The notes under the pieces were generated by a model that had not been told where the DNA came from, did not search any database, and was given only the letters and a program-made list of their open reading frames with translations. A DNA stretch of 46,955 nt. Source: Gemmatimonadetes bacterium 13_1_20CM_4_69_16 (GTDB lineage Bacteria > Gemmatimonadota > Gemmatimonadetes > Gemmatimonadales > GWC2-71-9). Location of the stretch: contig MNIR01000038.1 in assembly GCA_001919865.1 (NCBI GenBank), forward strand, positions 1 to 46,955, given 5' to 3'. Below, in pieces: positions 15,372 through 23,437 of this stretch; position 1 is the stretch's first letter; each line of letters begins with the position of its first letter. The position numbers and the translations under genes are program-made.

Positions 15372-16356
15372 CGGTCTCCTCGATGGCGAGCAGCACGTCC
15401 TCGACCGTGAGCGACTTCATGCACAGGTGATGCCCCAGCGGGCAGGTCGCCGGGCCGTGCGCAGAGCAGGGCCGGCACGGCAACCCCTGTAACTCGACCA
15501 CGCGGTCCCGTGGGCCCCGCGGCCCGAACCCGAACGCGGGTACGGTAGAGCCGAACACCGCCACCGTGGGCGTCCCGACCGCCTGCGCGAAGTGCAGCGG
15601 CGCGCTGTCGTTCGTGACGAGAACAGCAGCGCAGTGAATCACCTCGGCCGACTGCCGCAGCGTCAGACTAGCGCACCCGCTGACCGCCCGACCGCCCCCG
15701 CGCCCGACCGCTTCCGTGATGTCCGACGCGAGGGCGGCGTCTTCCGGCCCGCCTACCACGACGATCGCCGTCCGAGCAGCCAGGCGCTGCGCCAGCTCCG
15801 CATAGTAGGGCCACCGCTTCGTGCCCCAGATGGATCCGGGGGCGAGCGCCACGAATGGCGGCTGGATCGCGTGGGCGCTCAGGAACGCACCGACGAGCGT
15901 CCGGTCGGCGGGCGTGACCGTGAGCGAGGGTCGCGCTCCCGAGGGAGCGACATCCGCCAGCGCGAGCAGGCGATCGATCTCGTGGTCGCCGACGTTGCGG
16001 CGGTGGACATGCGTATACAGCAGCCGCCACCCGTCCTCGAATCCGACCCGCGTCCCAATCCCTGCGAGCCATGCCAGCGCCGCCGACCGCAGCGACCGAT
16101 GGGGAAGATACGCCGCTTCGTAGCGCTCCGCCCGTAGGGTCCCGGCGAGCCCGAACAGCCTGCGGAGCCCGCGGTCCTTGCCGCGTTTATCGTACGGGAA
16201 CACGCGCCGGACGGCCTGATGCGTCTCGAGCAGCGGCGCCGCAGCGGACGTCGTGACCACGTCCACCGGGCCGTGCCGCCGGGCGAGCGCCTCGAGGAGC
16301 GGCGTCGTGAGAACGACGTCTCCCAGGAAGGCGGTCTGGATGACGAGGCTAGTCAA
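15349..16356 (-). CDS. Glycosyltransferase family 9 (ADP-heptose:LPS heptosyltransferase-like)
   Basis: 335 residues. Start TTG 16354-16356, overlapping the lepA stop by 8 bases. The N-terminus [25 protein letters not shown] matches the WaaF/WaaC acceptor domain, and the C-terminal domain has [47 protein letters not shown] and [20 protein letters not shown], the Cys-rich end common in WaaF-type proteins. It would add heptose to lipid A core at the inner membrane, supporting an LPS-bearing outer membrane. Exact acceptor is unknown. Confidence 0.87.
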   Translation of the reverse strand: MTSLVIQTAFLGDVVLTTPLLEALARRHGPVDVVTTSAAAPLLETHQAVRRVFPYDKRGKDRGLRRLFGLAGTLRAERYEAAYLPHRSLRSAALAWLAGIGTRVGFEDGWRLLYTHVHRRNVGDHEIDRLLALADVAPSGARPSLTVTPADRTLVGAFLSAHAIQPPFVALAPGSIWGTKRWPYYAELAQRLAARTAIVVVGGPEDAALASDITEAVGRGGGRAVSGCASLTLRQSAEVIHCAAVLVTNDSAPLHFAQAVGTPTVAVFGSTVPAFGFGPRGPRDRVVELQGLPCRPCSAHGPATCPLGHHLCMKSLTVEDVLLAIEETGALHRRN

Positions 16357-18148
16357 CTTGGAGGACCGCGAGGAAGGCTTCTTGCGGGATCTCCACGGTC
16401 CCCACCTGCTTCATTCGCTTCTTCCCCTCCTTCTGCTTCTCGAGGAGCTTGCGTTTGCGCGTGACGTCGCCACCGTAACACTTAGCCGTCACGTTCTTGC
16501 GGAGCGGGCGAATCGACTCGCGCGCGATCACCTTGGTGCCGATCGCGGCCTGGATCACGACCTCGAACAGTTGGCGCGGGATCAGCTCCTTGAGCTTCTC
16601 GGCGATCTTCCGGCCCCACTCGAACGCCTTGTCGCGATGGATGATGACCGAGAACGCATCCACCGCCTCCCCGTTCAGGAGCATGTCGAGCTTGACGAGG
16701 TCCGAGGGCCGGTATTCCAGGAACTCGTAGTCGAGCGACGCGTAGCCGCGGGAGATCGTCTTCAGCTTGTCATAGAAGTCGAGGATGATTTCGCCCAGCG
16801 GGAACTCCCAACTGAACTCGACGCGCGTCGGGTCCACGTAGTGCATGCCCCGATACACCCCGCGCCGCTCCTGGCCGAGCTTCATGATCGCGCCGATGTA
16901 CTCCGCAGGGGCCAGGACCCGCGCTCTGACGTACGGCTCCTCGATGTGGTCCACTTCGGAGCCGTGGGGCATCAGGCTCGGGTTCTCCACGACCTCCACC
17001 GTGGCGTCCGTGCGGTGCACGTGGTACTCCACGTTCGGCACGGTGCTGATGAGATCGAGGTTGAACTCCCGCTCGAGGCGCTCGCGCACGATCTCCATGT
17101 GGAGCAGGCCCAGGAACCCGCAGCGGAACCCAAAGCCGAGTGCCACCGAGGACTCCGGCTCGTAGTGGAGCGAGGCGTCGTTGAGCTGCAGCTTGGCGAG
17201 TGCGTCGCGTAGGTCCTCGAACTGCTCGGCGTTGGTCGGGTAGAGCCCGGCGAACACCATCGACTTGACCTCGCGGTAGCCGGGCAGCAGCGCCACGTCG
17301 CGGTGCTCCGCGTCGAGCACCGTGTCCCCCGGCTGGGTCTCTCGCACGCCCCGGATGTTCGCGACGAAGTAACCCACCTCGCCGGCCTCGAGCAGCTCGG
17401 TCGGCTTGTGACCGAGCTGCAGGTAGCCGACCTCGTCCACCTCGTAGACGTCGTCCTTGTGGGCGCCGAACGCGATCTTCATTCCCGGAGTGAGCACGCC
17501 GTCCACCACCCGGATGCTCGGGATCGCTCCGCGGTAGCGGTCATAGTACGAGTCGAAGATCAGGGCCCGAAGCGGCGCGTCGCGCTGTCCGCGGGGCGCG
17601 GGGACCCGCCGCACGACCGCCTCCAGCAGCTCGGGGACGTTGGTGCCCTCCTTTGCCGAGATGCGGAGGATCTCTTCGGGCTTCGCCCCGATGAGCTCGT
17701 GGATCTCGCGGGCCCGGCGGTCGGGCTCCGCGCCCGGCAGATCGATCTTGTTGAGGACGGGAAGGATCTCCAGCCCCGCGTCGAGGGCGAGGAACAGGTT
17801 CGAGATCGTCTGCGCCTGGATCCCCTGGGATGCGTCCACCACGAGAATCGCCCCCTCGCACGCGGCGAGCGAGCGCGACACCTCGTAGGTGAAGTCCACG
17901 TGTCCCGGCGTGTCGATCAGGTTCAGCTCGTACAGCTGGCCGTCGCGGGCGTGATAGCTCATCCGGACGGCGTTCAGCTTGATCGTGATGCCGCGTTCGC
18001 GCTCCAGATCCATCGTGTCGAGCACCTGCTCGCGCATCAGGCGCTTGTCGAGCGTCCCGGTGAGCTCGATGAGGCGGTCGGCCAAGGTCGACTTCCCGTG
18101 GTCGATGTGGGCTATGATGCAGAAGTTGCGGATGTGATCTTGGCGCAT
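16349..18148 (-). CDS. lepA: Elongation factor 4 (back-translocating GTPase LepA)
   Basis: 599 residues, the usual LepA length, from ATG 18146-18148. G motifs: G1 AHIDHGKST, switch [10 protein letters not shown]3 DTPGHVDF, G4 NKIDLPGA. The LepA-specific C-terminal part follows, with [27 protein letters not shown] and the terminal [19 protein letters not shown] tail. It heads the ten-gene minus-strand run. A TATATT sequence (AATATA on the plus strand, 18159-18164) ends ten bases before the ATG, which would give a very short or absent leader. Confidence 0.97.
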   Translation of the reverse strand: MRQDHIRNFCIIAHIDHGKSTLADRLIELTGTLDKRLMREQVLDTMDLERERGITIKLNAVRMSYHARDGQLYELNLIDTPGHVDFTYEVSRSLAACEGAILVVDASQGIQAQTISNLFLALDAGLEILPVLNKIDLPGAEPDRRAREIHELIGAKPEEILRISAKEGTNVPELLEAVVRRVPAPRGQRDAPLRALIFDSYYDRYRGAIPSIRVVDGVLTPGMKIAFGAHKDDVYEVDEVGYLQLGHKPTELLEAGEVGYFVANIRGVRETQPGDTVLDAEHRDVALLPGYREVKSMVFAGLYPTNAEQFEDLRDALAKLQLNDASLHYEPESSVALGFGFRCGFLGLLHMEIVRERLEREFNLDLISTVPNVEYHVHRTDATVEVVENPSLMPHGSEVDHIEEPYVRARVLAPAEYIGAIMKLGQERRGVYRGMHYVDPTRVEFSWEFPLGEIILDFYDKLKTISRGYASLDYEFLEYRPSDLVKLDMLLNGEAVDAFSVIIHRDKAFEWGRKIAEKLKELIPRQLFEVVIQAAIGTKVIARESIRPLRKNVTAKCYGGDVTRKRKLLEKQKEGKKRMKQVGTVEIPQEAFLAVLQVD

Positions 18149-18158
18149 GTGGGGCTAG

Positions 18159-18164
18159 AATATA
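18159..18164 (-). promoter_or_regulatory. Candidate -10 box of lepA
   Basis: TATATT on the minus strand, five of six consensus matches, with ten bases to the lepA ATG. The -35 position falls inside heptamer repeat element 2 (ACGGAC), a poor match to TTGACA. If used, the lepA transcript would be nearly leaderless. Confidence 0.35.
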
Positions 18165-18224
18165 GTCGTCCGTCGTCCGTCGTCCGTGGCATCCCGTGGC
18201 TACGGACAACGGATGACGGATGAC
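18165..18224. repeat. Heptamer-period inverted repeat element 2
   Basis: The left arm 18165-18187 is three GTCGTCC heptamers plus GT. The right arm 18202-18224 is its reverse complement at 20 of 23 positions; two of the three mismatches are G-U pairs in RNA. The loop is 14 bases. Unlike the element at 8.1 kb, it lies between divergent genes (lepA and rho), so a terminator role is unlikely. The candidate -10 boxes of both genes flank it. Confidence 0.85.
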
Positions 18225-18241
18225 CGAGAGCGCGATATACT
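18213..18241 (+). promoter_or_regulatory. Candidate promoter of rho
   Basis: ATGACG (18213-18218) and TATACT (18236-18241) are separated by 17 bases and match the sigma-70 consensus at four and five of six positions. The -35 hexamer falls inside the right arm of heptamer element 2. A start site near 18248 would leave a leader of only about nine bases before the presumed CTG start. Confidence 0.4.
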
Positions 18242-18256
18242 CCGAGAGGCACTCCC

Positions 18257-19321
18257 CTGGCTCCCATCACCGGCTGGTTCGACCCCGCCCCTAAAGGCGG
18301 TTTCCTGCGGCTCGCGGCGAACAGCTACCTGCCCGCGAAGGGTGACCCGCCCGTCCGCCTGCCTGGCCTACGGCGCGGCGATCTCGTCGTGCTCGAGAGC
18401 GGCAGTGTACAGAGCGTCAATGGCGCGGCTCCCGGCCCCGCGCTCACCGATCGCCCGGAGTTCGCGAAACTTGGCGCGGTGCACCCGTCGCGGCGGCTCC
18501 TGCTCGAGACGCCAGCCGCTTCGGGTCCGCGTACCGCCGAGATTCAGCGGGTGGTGGACCTGGTGTGTCCGTTCGGATTTGGCCAGCGGGCGCTCATCGT
18601 CTCGCCCCCCAAGGCCGGGAAGACCGTCATGCTGCAGGCCGTGGCGGAAGGCGTTGCGCTCAACTACCCGGAAGCGATCCTCCTCATCTTGTTGGTGGAC
18701 GAGCGGCCGGAGGAAGTGAGTGAGATGATCGACTGGGGCCGTGGCGAGGTGATCGCCTCGAGCTTCGACCTCCCCTACGAGCGACACGTCGCCGTGGCCG
18801 ACATGGTGTTCGAACACGCCCGCCGCCAGGTCGAGCTCGCCAAGGATGTGGTGATCGTGCTCGACTCGCTGACGCGGCTCGCGCGTTCGCACAACACGAC
18901 GGGGCGTTCGAGCGGGCGGACCATGTCCGGCGGCCTCGACGCCAACGCTCTCGCCAAGCCCAAGGCGCTGTTCGGCGCCGCGCGCGCGGTGCCCACCGGC
19001 GGGTCGCTCAGCGTGGTGGCGACCGCGCTGGTCGAAACCGAGAGCCGGATGGACGACGTGATCTTCGAGGAGTTCAAGGGGACGGGGAACGCGGAGTTGC
19101 GGCTGGTGCGTGAGCTCGCCGACCGCCGCATTTACCCCGCCGTGGACATCGCTGCGAGCGGCACGCGGCGCGAAGAGCTGCTCGCCGATCCCGCCACCGT
19201 GGAGGCGAAACAAAAGCTCCGGCGGGGCCTCGTGGGCCTGCCGCCGGAGAAGGCGATGGAGGTCCTGCTGGCGCAGATCAGGCGCGCCAAGACCAACGCG
19301 GAGCTGCTCGCGGCGTCCTAG
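18257..19321 (+). CDS. rho: Transcription termination factor Rho (short N-terminus, apparent CTG start)
   Basis: 354 residues if read from CTG 18257; the first conventional start is GTG 18389, inside the RNA-binding domain. The CTG has GAGAGG seven bases upstream. Residues 1-55 read as the Rho OB-fold (PITGWFDPAPKGGFLRL, NSYLPAKGD, LPGLRRGDLVVLESG), without the usual N-terminal helical extension. The ATPase core is intact: Walker A SPPKAGKTVML, LLVDERPEEV, VIVLDSLTRLARSHN, the Q-loop region TMSGGLDANALAKPK, FGAARAVPTGGSLSVVATALVETESRMDDVIFEEFKGTGN in two blocks, and RRIYPAVD. An in-frame TGA at 18221 limits the upstream extent. The heptamer element ends 32 bases upstream and may have displaced an older start; that is inference. 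Confidence 0.85.
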   Translation: MAPITGWFDPAPKGGFLRLAANSYLPAKGDPPVRLPGLRRGDLVVLESGSVQSVNGAAPGPALTDRPEFAKLGAVHPSRRLLLETPAASGPRTAEIQRVVDLVCPFGFGQRALIVSPPKAGKTVMLQAVAEGVALNYPEAILLILLVDERPEEVSEMIDWGRGEVIASSFDLPYERHVAVADMVFEHARRQVELAKDVVIVLDSLTRLARSHNTTGRSSGRTMSGGLDANALAKPKALFGAARAVPTGGSLSVVATALVETESRMDDVIFEEFKGTGNAELRLVRELADRRIYPAVDIAASGTRREELLADPATVEAKQKLRRGLVGLPPEKAMEVLLAQIRRAKTNAELLAAS

Positions 19322-19324
19322 CCG

Positions 19325-20866
19325 TCAGTTCGCCCCCCCGACGATCTGCTTGTAGCTGTCAGGGTTCCACTTCGGCCGCTCGGCCGCGTTCGCCACTTCG
19401 AGCCCGAGGTAGAACACGAGCTTGATGATCCGGACTTCCTTCTCGGCGTCGATCTTATCGGGCGAGTCGCTCACCTGATGGTAGTCCGGGTGCGTCCCAT
19501 TGAAAAAGAACAGGATCGGGACGCCCTTCCTGGCGAAGTTGTAATGATCGGAGCGGAAGTAGAAGCGCTCCTGGGGCCAGATGTCGTCGATCGGCGTCAT
19601 CCGCAGCTCGGGGTGCGCCGCCGCGACACGGTTGAGGGTGGCGCCGAGGTCCGAGTGCTCCTTGCCGATCACCGCGATCGTGTCTTTCCAGTTGCGACCG
19701 ACCATGTCGGCGTTCAGGTCCGCCACCACGTTCGCCAGCGGGACCGTGGGGTGCTCCGAGAAGAACTGGCTGCCCCACAAGCCGCGCTCCTCGCCGGTGA
19801 CGGTCATGAAGACGAGCGAGCGCTTGGGGCGAGGGGCGAGCTTCGCGAACGCCTCCGCGGCCTCCAGCACGGCGGTCGTCCCCGAGGCATCGTCGTCCGC
19901 GCCGTTGCAGATCGAGTCCGCGCCCCGCGCGACGCAGCCTTCCCCCGCACCCGGCGTCCCGATGTGGTCCAGGTGTCCGGTGAAGAACACGTACTCGCTC
20001 TTCAACTTGGGGTCGCTGCCCTCGAGCATCCCGATGACGTTGGGCGCGGAGGCACGGGCCAGCTCGCGCTCTTTCACCAGGTAGGTGATCGTAACGCCGT
20101 TGAGCCGCCGGGCGGTCCACCCGGAGGTTTGGGCGCGCAGCGCCGCCGGGTCGATCCCTAGCGCCGCCGCCGCCGTGGCGTCGCGAATCTCGAACGCGCC
20201 CGCGGCGAGCGGCGCGTCGGCCGGAATGCCCTCGAGCGTGCGGGAAGGAACGGTGGTCCGGGCCAGCCGGTTCTGCCACTGCGCGTCGGGGCGGTTCGAG
20301 ATCATCATCCACCCGACCGCACCGGCGCGCAGCACCGCCATCACCCAATCCGGGTTGATCGAAACCCCCTGCGGCGTCGCGCTGCCCATGATCGCCGCCC
20401 AGGCACCTCTCACGTCGGCGCCCGCCAGCGGGTTGGTCGAGTCGGGCGTGCCCGCGAACAGCACCACCGGCCCGCTGACTTCATGGGTCGGCAGGGGCGC
20501 GAACCGCAGGAGATAAACGTCGAGGCCTGGCTTCAGCGTCGCAGGCGCCGCGCCGGCGATGCGAATCGCGCTCGCCGCCGTATCCACGACATGCTGCGAC
20601 ACCGTGTAGCGCTGCTGATAGCCACCGTTATCTCCGCCCGGCCTCAACCCGAACCGTCGGAACTGGTCGGCGACGTAGCTCGCCGCTTGTTCGAGCTGCG
20701 GGCTCGGCGTCGCCCGGCCCAGCATGGAGTCATCCGCGAGAACGCCGATGTGGCGCCGCACACCCTCGGCGGTGATGGAGTTCGCGGCGTTTCGGACGGT
20801 CGGCGACGTCTGCGCCGCAAGGGCATAGGGGATGAGTAACAAGGTCGCATTGACCAGCTGGCGCAC
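19325..20866 (-). CDS. M28-family zinc metallopeptidase, secreted
   Basis: 513 residues from GTG 20864-20866, with GGAG seven bases upstream; a longer open frame upstream runs through the Pro-rich gene and is not real. A signal peptide (LVNATLLLIPYALAAQ) leads to an M28 peptidase with an inserted PA-like region (about 130-250). Zinc ligands appear in order: His and Asp in TGHLDHIG, Asp in GADDDASGT, Glu pair in GEERGLWGS, Asp in ADLNADMVGR and His in RSDHYNFARKG. It would act as an aminopeptidase outside the cytoplasm. The stop lies three bases from the stop of the convergent rho gene. Confidence 0.92.
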   Translation of the reverse strand: MRQLVNATLLLIPYALAAQTSPTVRNAANSITAEGVRRHIGVLADDSMLGRATPSPQLEQAASYVADQFRRFGLRPGGDNGGYQQRYTVSQHVVDTAASAIRIAGAAPATLKPGLDVYLLRFAPLPTHEVSGPVVLFAGTPDSTNPLAGADVRGAWAAIMGSATPQGVSINPDWVMAVLRAGAVGWMMISNRPDAQWQNRLARTTVPSRTLEGIPADAPLAAGAFEIRDATAAAALGIDPAALRAQTSGWTARRLNGVTITYLVKERELARASAPNVIGMLEGSDPKLKSEYVFFTGHLDHIGTPGAGEGCVARGADSICNGADDDASGTTAVLEAAEAFAKLAPRPKRSLVFMTVTGEERGLWGSQFFSEHPTVPLANVVADLNADMVGRNWKDTIAVIGKEHSDLGATLNRVAAAHPELRMTPIDDIWPQERFYFRSDHYNFARKGVPILFFFNGTHPDYHQVSDSPDKIDAEKEVRIIKLVFYLGLEVANAAERPKWNPDSYKQIVGGAN

Positions 20867-20901
20867 GGATCGGCTCCAGAGGGGAACGGGTGGGAAAGCT
20901 A

Positions 20902-20937
20902 ACGCGCCCGGCCGTGTGGGACTATGGCCGGGCGCGT
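20902..20937. terminator. Hairpin terminator after the DUF4384 gene
   Basis: A perfect 12-bp stem, ACGCGCCCGGCC (20902-20913) with GGCCGGGCGCGT (20926-20937), and a 12-base loop lies 20 bases after the DUF4384 stop and before the M28 start. On the minus strand it is followed by TAGCTTT. It probably separates the two transcripts. Confidence 0.65.
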
Positions 20938-20957
20938 CGCCTTGGCTTCGAGCCAGT

Positions 20958-22385
20958 CTAGGGTTTGCGCCGCTTGAGCTCCGGCTCGCTCTTGGGCTGC
21001 TCTCGCGCCGCCTCACGCCTCGGCTCGACGCGGGGCTCGTTGCGCGGAGGCGGGGGCAGTGCGGCCGGGGGCTGGGCCCGCGGTGGCGCGGGAGGGGCGG
21101 CCTGCGGTCGGCTCTCCGGCGGACGGCGCGGCTCGACACGCTGCTGGTCGGGAGCAATCGCGCGCGGCGGCTCCGTCCGGACGCGGTCCGGGCGGGACAA
21201 GTCCGGCCGAACGTCCTCCGGGGGCCGGTCGGGGCGCTCGCGCCGCTCGGGTCGAGCGGGAGTGCTCGGGTTAGTCGGGCGATCGGTGCGGTCGAACCCA
21301 TCCCGCTGTTCGGGGTGGTCGGGGCGGTCCGGACGATCCCGGTGGTCTGGACGATCCGGATGCTCTGGATGATCCGGGTGGTCGGGATGATCCGGGTGCC
21401 CTTGACGATCGGGGCGGCGCCGCCCGCTCTCGTCGTCACCGTTGTGCGGCGGATCACCGGTGATGGGGCGCGGCCGTGGACGCTCCCCAGGAAGCGCCTC
21501 CCCCCCGGTGATGGGACGCGGGCGCTGCTGGATATTCGGCGGTGGTATGCTGCCACCCAGGTCCCGTCCGCGTACCCCCACCTCGCGGCGGCGGTCGTCG
21601 TTCACCGGACGCTGCGGCACGCGCGTGATGAACAGCTCCGAGGCCTGCCGGTCCTTGAAGATGAACCGCGGCTCCGGTCGGAACGGACGCGTGAAGGCGA
21701 CCCGTGTACCGCCGTAGTACTGATAGGGGTAGTAGTAGGGGTCGTCGAACACGACGATCCGGAAACGGACGCAGCTGTAATCGTACGGGCTCCAGTAGGG
21801 GTAGCTCACGTACGTGTGGCAGTCGTAGCACAAGAACCGCGGGTAATCGTAGTGCTGTTGCACGTAGTAGGGGACGATGTCGTAGTCCCAGTCGGCGTAG
21901 CCGTCCGGGACGATGTGCTTGGCGACATCGGTGAGCGCGACGTACGGATCGCCGCGCACCCGCCCATCCGCGATGAGGCGGTAGTCCCAGTGATCTTCTC
22001 GTTCGATGGCGTCGTATACGAACGGGTCGGCCGCCGCGACGGCGAAGATGTAGCCGACCCCAGGGTAGTCGTCGACGTAGAACGCGTCCCTAGACGACCG
22101 GTCCTGCACTTCATAGTCGCGACCGCCGCGCGCGAAGTTGTCGTCCCACGGCTCGCGCGGATACAGGACGCGGACCCGACCGTCGGTGTCGACGCGCAGG
22201 ATGGTCACGTAGGCGTCCTGCTCGGTGCGGAAATGGACCTGCGCCGCCTGGCCGTTGGCGTAGGGATCATTGCCACGGTTGGTCCAGACCTCGACGCGGG
22301 GACGGTAATAAGAGAAAGCCGACTGCGGCGCGGGCGCGCGGTCGGAAGCGGCGAGCAAGCTGAGGACCCCCAACGTGGTGAACAT
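20958..22385 (-). CDS. Secreted DUF4384-domain protein with a long charged Pro-rich tail
   Basis: 475 residues from ATG 22383-22385 with GGGAGG upstream. A short signal-like start is followed by a DUF4384 domain (about 28-110): RVEVWTNRGNDPYANGQ, QVHFRTEQDAYVTILRVDTDGRVRVLYP. The middle (about 140-240) is rich in Tyr and Asp, with FLCYDCHTYVSYPYWSPYDYS. The C-terminal 200 residues are low-complexity Pro/Arg/Asp with HPDHPDHPDHPEHPDRPDH-type repeats. DUF4384 domains occur in secreted proteins of unknown function that handle surface interactions. The tail may be a cell-wall or polyanion contact; this is speculation. Confidence 0.75.
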   Translation of the reverse strand: MFTTLGVLSLLAASDRAPAPQSAFSYYRPRVEVWTNRGNDPYANGQAAQVHFRTEQDAYVTILRVDTDGRVRVLYPREPWDDNFARGGRDYEVQDRSSRDAFYVDDYPGVGYIFAVAAADPFVYDAIEREDHWDYRLIADGRVRGDPYVALTDVAKHIVPDGYADWDYDIVPYYVQQHYDYPRFLCYDCHTYVSYPYWSPYDYSCVRFRIVVFDDPYYYPYQYYGGTRVAFTRPFRPEPRFIFKDRQASELFITRVPQRPVNDDRRREVGVRGRDLGGSIPPPNIQQRPRPITGGEALPGERPRPRPITGDPPHNGDDESGRRRPDRQGHPDHPDHPDHPEHPDRPDHRDRPDRPDHPEQRDGFDRTDRPTNPSTPARPERRERPDRPPEDVRPDLSRPDRVRTEPPRAIAPDQQRVEPRRPPESRPQAAPPAPPRAQPPAALPPPPRNEPRVEPRREAAREQPKSEPELKRRKP

Positions 22386-22552
22386 GTGTGCCTCCCGGCG
22401 CCGCTGGGGGCACGGAGCATGCCACGTCGCCGCCCAACGCTTGAGCCCATAAGTGACCACAAAAAAGGATGTTACGGTGATGGGACCTGGCTCACCCTGG
22501 CAGCGCTGTCCTCTACCCGGGACAGTCGACGGTTCATTAGCTTCCGCCACGC
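22386..22552. other. Divergent intergenic region
   Basis: 167 bases between the DUF4384 gene and the DUF58 operon, which face away from each other. It must contain both promoters. It includes an A-run (about 22461-22466) but I see no convincing -35/-10 pair on either strand and no gene. Confidence 0.5.
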
Positions 22553-23437
22553 ATGGCTGACGTGAGGCGTATCGATCTGCTGGATCCCGCGGAGGTCGCC
22601 CGCCTGGGGGGGATCGAGATCGTCGCCCAAGGCGTGGTCGAGGGCTTCCTCGCCGGGATCCACCGCTCGCCGTTCCGCGGCTTCTCGGTCGAGTTCACCG
22701 AGCATCGCGCCTATCAGCCGGGAGACGAGCCCCGCTACCTCGACTGGAGGATCCTGGCGCGCTCCGACCGGCTGTTTGTGAAGCAGTTCGAGGAAGAGAC
22801 GAACCTGCGGGCGATGATTCTGGTCGACGCGAGCCGCTCGATGGCGTGGCATGGTGCGCCGACCCGGCTCACCAAGCGCGCCTACGCGGACCGCCTCGCC
22901 GCGGCGCTCGCCCTCATCCTCCTGCGACAGCGCGACGCCACGGGGCTCATCACGTTCGACGAGGCCGTGCGGCAGGTGATCCCTGCCCGGGTGAAGACGG
23001 GGCAATGGCTGAGGCTGGTGCGCGGGTTGCTCGACACGCCGGACGGCCGCGGCACGGCCGCTCAGACGGCGCTGCTGCATCTCACGGGCCTGCTGGCGCG
23101 CCGCGGGCTCGTGGTGCTGGTCTCCGACCTGCTGTTCGACCGCGCGCTCGCGCTCACGGCGCTGCGCTACCTGCGCCATCGTGGCCACAACGTGATCGTG
23201 GTCCACCTGATGGATCCCGCGGAGGCCGAGCTGTCGGGTCCCCCAGAGGTGCGCTTTCGGGATCCTGAGTCTCCGGCGAGCGTCGTGGTACGGCCGCGCG
23301 AGCTCGCCCGGGCGTACGCCGAAACGGTGGCGCGGGAGGTCGCGGCGTGGCGCGCCGCGTGTCGGCGGCACGGGATCGCCTATCATCACGTGCTGACCGA
23401 TCTGCCGTTCGGCATGGCGCTCCGTCTCCTCGCGTGA
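22553..23437 (+). CDS. DUF58 domain-containing protein
   Basis: 294 residues from ATG 22553. It matches the soluble DUF58 type: GIHRSPFRGFSVEFTEHRAYQPGDEPRYLDWRILARSDRLFVKQFEEE split by the family's conserved Arg/Asp residues, then a von Willebrand A-like segment LVDASRSMAWHG and VVLVSDLLFD. DUF58 proteins accompany MoxR ATPases and BatA/BatB membrane proteins. Here the BatA-like gene follows with a GTGA overlap, but no MoxR ATPase is present in the window, so it may lie upstream elsewhere. Role is probably envelope maturation or stress; not established. Confidence 0.88.
   Translation: MADVRRIDLLDPAEVARLGGIEIVAQGVVEGFLAGIHRSPFRGFSVEFTEHRAYQPGDEPRYLDWRILARSDRLFVKQFEEETNLRAMILVDASRSMAWHGAPTRLTKRAYADRLAAALALILLRQRDATGLITFDEAVRQVIPARVKTGQWLRLVRGLLDTPDGRGTAAQTALLHLTGLLARRGLVVLVSDLLFDRALALTALRYLRHRGHNVIVVHLMDPAEAELSGPPEVRFRDPESPASVVVRPRELARAYAETVAREVAAWRAACRRHGIAYHHVLTDLPFGMALRLLA

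Noticed and set aside
20867-21556. Extended N-terminus of the M28 peptidase (743-residue reading)
   Set aside because: The extension runs antisense-frame through the Pro-rich gene and the terminator; GTG 20866 has a Shine-Dalgarno followed by a signal peptide.
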